A DNA stretch of 36,411 nt from the NCBI GenBank assembly GCA_017396695.1, contig JAFQLC010000020.1, positions 1 through 36,411 on the forward strand. The letters run 5' to 3'. Shown here piece by piece: positions 32,154-36,411 of the stretch. The DNA is from a bacterium (GTDB lineage: Bacteria > Cyanobacteriota > Vampirovibrionia > Gastranaerophilales > Gastranaerophilaceae). The first letter of the stretch is position 1. Each line of letters opens with the position of its first letter. The notes beneath the pieces were generated by a model. The model made no database searches. It was not told where the DNA came from and saw only the letters and a list, made by a program, of their open reading frames with translations. Both the position numbers and the translations under genes were made by a program.

Positions 32154-35100
32154 ATGGCAACACAAGAATATGCACCAAGAGTTACTCCGATGGGAATTCC
32201 CGCTACTCGTTTGGATGACTTGCCGGATTTAATTGAGATCCAAAAAAAGTCTTTCGAATGGTTTTTAAAAGAAGGTTTAAAAGAGGAGTTACTCTCATTT
32301 TCACCTATTAAAGATTACACTGGAAGATTAGAACTTCATTTTCTTCCACAGTACACCTTTGATAGCCCAAAATATACTATTGAAGAAGCAAGAATCCATG
32401 ACGCAACATATGCCAAACAACTTAGAGTTATGATGCGTTTAGTTAACCGTGATTCAGGTGAAATCAAAGAACAAGAAGTATATATCGGCGATATTCCAAC
32501 CATGACCGATAAAGGTACTTTCATTGTAAACGGTGCAGAACGTGTTATCGTTTCTCAAATCGTTCGTTCTCCTGGTATTTACTATAAAAAAGAAGTATCT
32601 CCAACAGGAAAACGTTTATATAACGCAACACTTATTCCAAACCGTGGGGCATGGTTAAAAATTGAAACAGATTCTAACGACTTAATTTACGTTAAAATCG
32701 ATAAAAACAGAAAAATCTTAGCTACAACACTTCTTAAAGCACTTGGCATTACTCCATCTGAGATGGAAAGCTTATTCACTCACTTCGAGTTCTTAAGAAA
32801 AACTTTAGAAAAAGATACAACAACATCAATGGACGAAGCATTAATTGAAGTTTACAAAAAACTTCGCCCAGGCGACCCAGCTTCTGCTGCAGGTGGCCGT
32901 CAAATCCTTGAAGCTCGTTTCTTTGATGATAAAAAATACGATATTGGTAAAGTTGGTAGATACAAAATCAACAAAAAGCTTGGTCTAAACTTACCTGAAA
33001 CACAAAGAACAATCACTATTCAAGATATCGTTGCAGCAGTTGAATACTTAATCAACTTAACTTACGACGAAGGTGTTTTAGATGATATCGACCACTTAGG
33101 AAACAGAAGAATCCGCTCAGTTGGCGAATTATTACAAAACCAATTCAGAGTTGGTCTTTCAAGAATCGAAAGAATCGTTAAAGAAAGAATGACTCTTCAA
33201 GATAACGAAACATTAACACCGCTCAACCTTTTAAACACAAAACCATTAGTTGCGTCTTTAAAAGAATTCTTTGGTTCTTCACAATTATCACAATTTATGG
33301 ACCAAACAAACCCACTTGCTGAATTAACTCACAAAAGAAGAATTTCAGCATTAGGACCTGGTGGTTTGATGAGAGAAAGAGCAGGCTTTGCGGTTCGTGA
33401 CATTCATACATCACACTATGGAAGACTTTGCCCAGTTGAAACACCTGAAGGACCTAACGCAGGTCTTATCGGCTCTCTTGCAACACACGCTAGAGTTAAC
33501 GAATATGGCTTCATTGAAACTCCATATTTTGAAGTTGTTGACGGCAAAGTGACAGATAAAGTTGTTTACTTCTCAGCTGATGAAGAAGAAAACTATCGTA
33601 TCGCTCCTGCAGACGTTAAATTAAATGCAGATAGAACAATAAAAGAAGAATTTGTACCTGTTAGATACAGAAACGAATTCACAATGGATAGTTCAAAAAG
33701 AGTTGACTACTTTGGTGTATCACCAATCCAAATCATCTCTGTTGCAACATCTCTTATCCCATTCATCGAACACGACGACGCAAACCGTGCATTGATGGGT
33801 TCAAACATGCAACGTCAAGCTGTTCCTCTTTTAATTACTGAAAGACCTGTTGTTGGTACTGGTCTTGAAAAAAGAGCTGCAAAAGACTCAGGCATGGTTG
33901 AAGTTTCAAGAGTAGATGGAACCGTTGTAAGAGTTGTTGGTGAAGAAGTTCACGTAAAAGATAAAAAAGGACAAGTTCATATTCACACACTTCTTAAATA
34001 TACAAGAAGTAACCAAGATACTTGTATCACTCAAAAACCTATCGTTAAGGAAGGTATGGAAGTTAAAGCTGGCGATGTTATCGCAGACGGCGCTTCAACA
34101 AACAAAGGTGAATTATCACTTGGTAAAAACGTACTTGTTGCGTATATGCCTTGGGAAGGTTTCAACTATGAAGACGCGATTTTACTTTCAGACAGATTGG
34201 TTCATGACGATGTATTCACTTCAGTTCACATTGAAAAACTTGAATTAGATGCAAGACAAACAAAACTAGGACCTGAAGAAATCACTCGTGAAATTCCAAA
34301 CGTTTCAGAAGACTCTATTCGCCACTTAGACGAAAGAGGTATCGTTAGAATTGGCGCAAGAGTGTATGCAGATGATATCTTAGTTGGTAAAATCACTCCA
34401 AAAGGTGAATCTGAACATCCACCTGAAGAAAAACTTTTAAGAGCAATCTTTGCTGAAAAAGCTCGTGACGTAAAAGACAACTCACTCAGAGTTCCTCACG
34501 GTGAAGGCGGTAGAGTTGTTGACGTTAAAGTGTTTGACCGCGAAAAAGGTGATGAACTTCCACCAGGGGCAAACACAGTAATTAGAGTTTATATTGCACA
34601 AAAACGTAAAATATCAGTAGGCGACAAACTTTCAGGTCGTCACGGTAACAAAGGTATCGTTTCAAGAATTCTTCCAAAAGAAGATATGCCATTCTTGCCA
34701 GACGGAACTCCTGTTGATATCGTACTTAACCCACTAGGCGTACCTTCTCGTATGAACGTGGGTCAAACATACGAACACTTACTCGGTATGGCAGCATACT
34801 TAACTAAAAATCACTACGAATCTCCGCTATTTGATGAAATGTACGGAGCTAACCAATCAGAAAATGCGACAAAAGCTGAACTATTAAAAGGTATCAAAGA
34901 ATCAGGTTGCGACTGGGTTAGAGAAGACGGTAAAGTTACATTATACGATGGCCGCACAGGTGAACCATTTGATGAACCTGTTGCAGTTGGTATTTCATAT
35001 ATCCTTAAACTTGTTCACTTAGTTGACGACAAAATTCACGCTCGTTCAACTGGTCCTTACTCACTTGTAACACAACAACCATTAGGTGGTAAGGCTCAAT

Positions 35101-35468
35101 TCGGTGGTCAAAGATTTGGGGAAATGGAAGTTTGGGCACTTGAAGCATACGGCGCAGCTTATATTCTTCAAGAAATGCTTACCATCAAATCAGACGATGT
35201 TAACGGAAGAAGCCGTGCTTATGAAGCAATCGTTAAAGGCGACAACATTCCTCGTCCAGGTATTCCTGAATCATTCAAAGTATTGGTTCGTGAATTGCAA
35301 TCAATCGCACTTGATATTCAAGTTGCTAAGAAAAATGGCGATGAAGTTGATCTTATGGCTGATAGCGACGATATCAGAAAAGCTGCTCCAAAAAGAGTGC
35401 TTTCTGACATTGATTCAGAGCTTTTAAACATCAATTTCTTTGAAACTCCAGCAGCTTTCAAAGACTAA
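32154..35468 (+). CDS. rpoB: RNA polymerase beta subunit
   Basis: Catalytic subunit of RNA polymerase. The 1104-residue protein is close to the cyanobacterial size and lacks the extra insertions of the 1342-residue E. coli protein. The rifampicin pocket is conserved and wild type in form: [18 protein letters not shown] with Asp and His present, and [16 protein letters not shown] with Ser present. The active-site stretches [14 protein letters not shown] and [19 protein letters not shown] are intact, as is the C-terminal [28 protein letters not shown] precedes the ATG. rpoC follows after 33 bases. Codon choice is somewhat richer in C-ending codons than in nearby genes, as expected for high expression. 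Confidence 0.98.
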   Translation: MATQEYAPRVTPMGIPATRLDDLPDLIEIQKKSFEWFLKEGLKEELLSFSPIKDYTGRLELHFLPQYTFDSPKYTIEEARIHDATYAKQLRVMMRLVNRDSGEIKEQEVYIGDIPTMTDKGTFIVNGAERVIVSQIVRSPGIYYKKEVSPTGKRLYNATLIPNRGAWLKIETDSNDLIYVKIDKNRKILATTLLKALGITPSEMESLFTHFEFLRKTLEKDTTTSMDEALIEVYKKLRPGDPASAAGGRQILEARFFDDKKYDIGKVGRYKINKKLGLNLPETQRTITIQDIVAAVEYLINLTYDEGVLDDIDHLGNRRIRSVGELLQNQFRVGLSRIERIVKERMTLQDNETLTPLNLLNTKPLVASLKEFFGSSQLSQFMDQTNPLAELTHKRRISALGPGGLMRERAGFAVRDIHTSHYGRLCPVETPEGPNAGLIGSLATHARVNEYGFIETPYFEVVDGKVTDKVVYFSADEEENYRIAPADVKLNADRTIKEEFVPVRYRNEFTMDSSKRVDYFGVSPIQIISVATSLIPFIEHDDANRALMGSNMQRQAVPLLITERPVVGTGLEKRAAKDSGMVEVSRVDGTVVRVVGEEVHVKDKKGQVHIHTLLKYTRSNQDTCITQKPIVKEGMEVKAGDVIADGASTNKGELSLGKNVLVAYMPWEGFNYEDAILLSDRLVHDDVFTSVHIEKLELDARQTKLGPEEITREIPNVSEDSIRHLDERGIVRIGARVYADDILVGKITPKGESEHPPEEKLLRAIFAEKARDVKDNSLRVPHGEGGRVVDVKVFDREKGDELPPGANTVIRVYIAQKRKISVGDKLSGRHGNKGIVSRILPKEDMPFLPDGTPVDIVLNPLGVPSRMNVGQTYEHLLGMAAYLTKNHYESPLFDEMYGANQSENATKAELLKGIKESGCDWVREDGKVTLYDGRTGEPFDEPVAVGISYILKLVHLVDDKIHARSTGPYSLVTQQPLGGKAQFGGQRFGEMEVWALEAYGAAYILQEMLTIKSDDVNGRSRAYEAIVKGDNIPRPGIPESFKVLVRELQSIALDIQVAKKNGDEVDLMADSDDIRKAAPKRVLSDIDSELLNINFFETPAAFKD

Positions 35469-35501
35469 TTAGAAGAGAATTTTAGATAAGGAGAATAAAA
35501 G

Positions 35502-36411
35502 TTGTCCACAAGTATAGATTATTTTGATTATATCCGAATTTCAATCGCTTCTCCGGAACGTATTTTGGAATGGTCACATGGCGAAGTTACAAAGCCAGAA
35601 ACAATTAACTATAGAACTCTAAAACCAGAACGTGATGGTTTATTCTGCGAAAGAATTTTTGGACCTTCAAAAGACTGGGAATGCTATTGCGGTAAATATA
35701 AAAGAGTTCGCCACAAAGGCATTATCTGCGAACGTTGCGGAGTTGAAGTTACGGATTCAAAAGTTCGTCGCCACAGAATGGGGCACATTAAACTTGCAGC
35801 ACCTGTAACTCACATTTGGTTCTTAAAAGGTATTCCTAGCTACCTAGGACTTTTACTTGACACAACTCTTAAAGATTTGGAACAAGTAATTTACTTCAAC
35901 AGCTATATTGTTGTCGACCCTGCGGAAACTGATTTCAAAAAAATGCAACTTCTTACAGAAGAAGAATATGACGATTATGTTCTCGAACACGAAGATACTG
36001 GTCTAAAAGTTGGTATTGGCGCAGAAGTTATTAAAGAATTACTTTCTGAAATCAAATTAACTGTTTTGGCTGATGAAATCAGAACTGAACTTGATAGCGC
36101 AGGTGGCAGTGTTCAAAAAAGAGCAAAATTAATTAAAAGATTAAGACTTGTTGAAAGCTTAATTGATTCAGATACTGAACCAACTTGGTTTGTTATGGAT
36201 GTATTACCAATCACACCTCCAGACCTTCGTCCAATGGTTCAATTAGATGGTGGCAGATTTGCAACATCAGACTTAAACGACTTATACAGACGTGTTATCA
36301 ACAGAAACAACCGTCTATTAAGACTTTTAGAAATGGGTGCACCTGAAATCATCGTTAGAAACGAAAAAAGAATGCTTCAAGAAGCAGTTGACGCATTGAT
36401 TGATAACGGCA
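35502..36411 (+). CDS. rpoC: RNA polymerase beta' subunit, N-terminal part (cut by window end)
   Basis: An open frame of about 303 codons runs off the right edge. It starts at TTG 35502, eight bases after AAGGAG (35488-35493). The translation begins [20 protein letters not shown] and carries the beta' zinc ribbon (CYCGKYK...CERCGVEV, about residues 67-86), [19 protein letters not shown], the lid/rudder region, and [23 protein letters not shown]. All are typical of the N-terminal third of beta' (or of the cyanobacterial gamma subunit). The window ends before it can be seen whether the gene is split into rpoC1 and rpoC2. Confidence 0.96.
   Translation, partial: MSTSIDYFDYIRISIASPERILEWSHGEVTKPETINYRTLKPERDGLFCERIFGPSKDWECYCGKYKRVRHKGIICERCGVEVTDSKVRRHRMGHIKLAAPVTHIWFLKGIPSYLGLLLDTTLKDLEQVIYFNSYIVVDPAETDFKKMQLLTEEEYDDYVLEHEDTGLKVGIGAEVIKELLSEIKLTVLADEIRTELDSAGGSVQKRAKLIKRLRLVESLIDSDTEPTWFVMDVLPITPPDLRPMVQLDGGRFATSDLNDLYRRVINRNNRLLRLLEMGAPEIIVRNEKRMLQEAVDALIDNG

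Overview
The window is an AT-rich, gene-dense bacterial chromosome segment with housekeeping genes throughout and no phage, plasmid or rRNA genes. A TolC-type outer-membrane protein and SecDF point to a diderm. The flagellar export proteins (FliP, FliQ, FlhB, FlhA) point to a motile or formerly motile cell. HydE implies an [FeFe]-hydrogenase and an anaerobic fermentative life. RpoB is about 1100 residues, the cyanobacterial size rather than the proteobacterial one. Together these suggest a non-photosynthetic relative of Cyanobacteria (Vampirovibrionia/'Melainabacteria', perhaps a gut Gastranaerophilales). This placement is inferred from protein character, not from a database search.

Layout. 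1-1570: four tRNA genes (Pro-GGG, Gln-UUG, Val-UAC, Arg-CCG) around an acyl-ACP thioesterase, with a 32-bp direct repeat that includes the tRNA-Pro 3' end. 1647-6202 (+): TolC-like protein, a non-coding stretch ending in a terminator, then secD-secF and a small HTH/zinc-ribbon protein. 6203-6348: a GC-rich non-coding island carrying a 29-bp direct repeat. 6349-8087 (-): rlmH and a dicarboxylate/amino-acid:cation symporter, divergent from radA (8168-9550, +). 9547-10830 (-): a calpain-like cysteine protease. 10981-11556 (-): rpmI-rplT. 11847-15783 (+): hydE, a divergent GH77 glucanotransferase with a C-terminal membrane anchor, and nnrD. 15785-19450 (-): an AI-2E transporter, a radical SAM protein, fliP and fliQ. 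19520-28543 (+): a tight nine-kilobase unit of lysA, cdaA, flhB, flhA, a PilZ protein, a small membrane protein, a histidine kinase and a REC-HD-GYP response regulator. 28615-30282 (-): rpsB-tsf with a structured leader. 30501 to the end (+): leuA, rpoB and the start of rpoC.

How the genes work together. The most notable block is 19520-28543. It joins a c-di-AMP cyclase, the two large subunits of the flagellar export gate, a c-di-GMP receptor (PilZ) and a two-component system whose output is a c-di-GMP phosphodiesterase-like domain. The HD-GYP domain departs from the consensus at two signature positions. The rest of the export gate (fliP, fliQ) lies on the other strand a few kilobases away with unrelated partners, and fliR is not in the window. 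Several genes start with TTG behind a good Shine-Dalgarno sequence (rlmH, flhB, the radical SAM gene, rpoC). A few others (radA, hydE, the TolC-like gene) have a -10-like hexamer six or seven bases before the ATG and no Shine-Dalgarno, which suggests leaderless mRNAs. The least-described items are the calpain-like protease, the tail-anchored GH77 protein, the 143-residue membrane protein of the flagellar operon, two orphan terminator-ended transcripts, and the two repeat structures.
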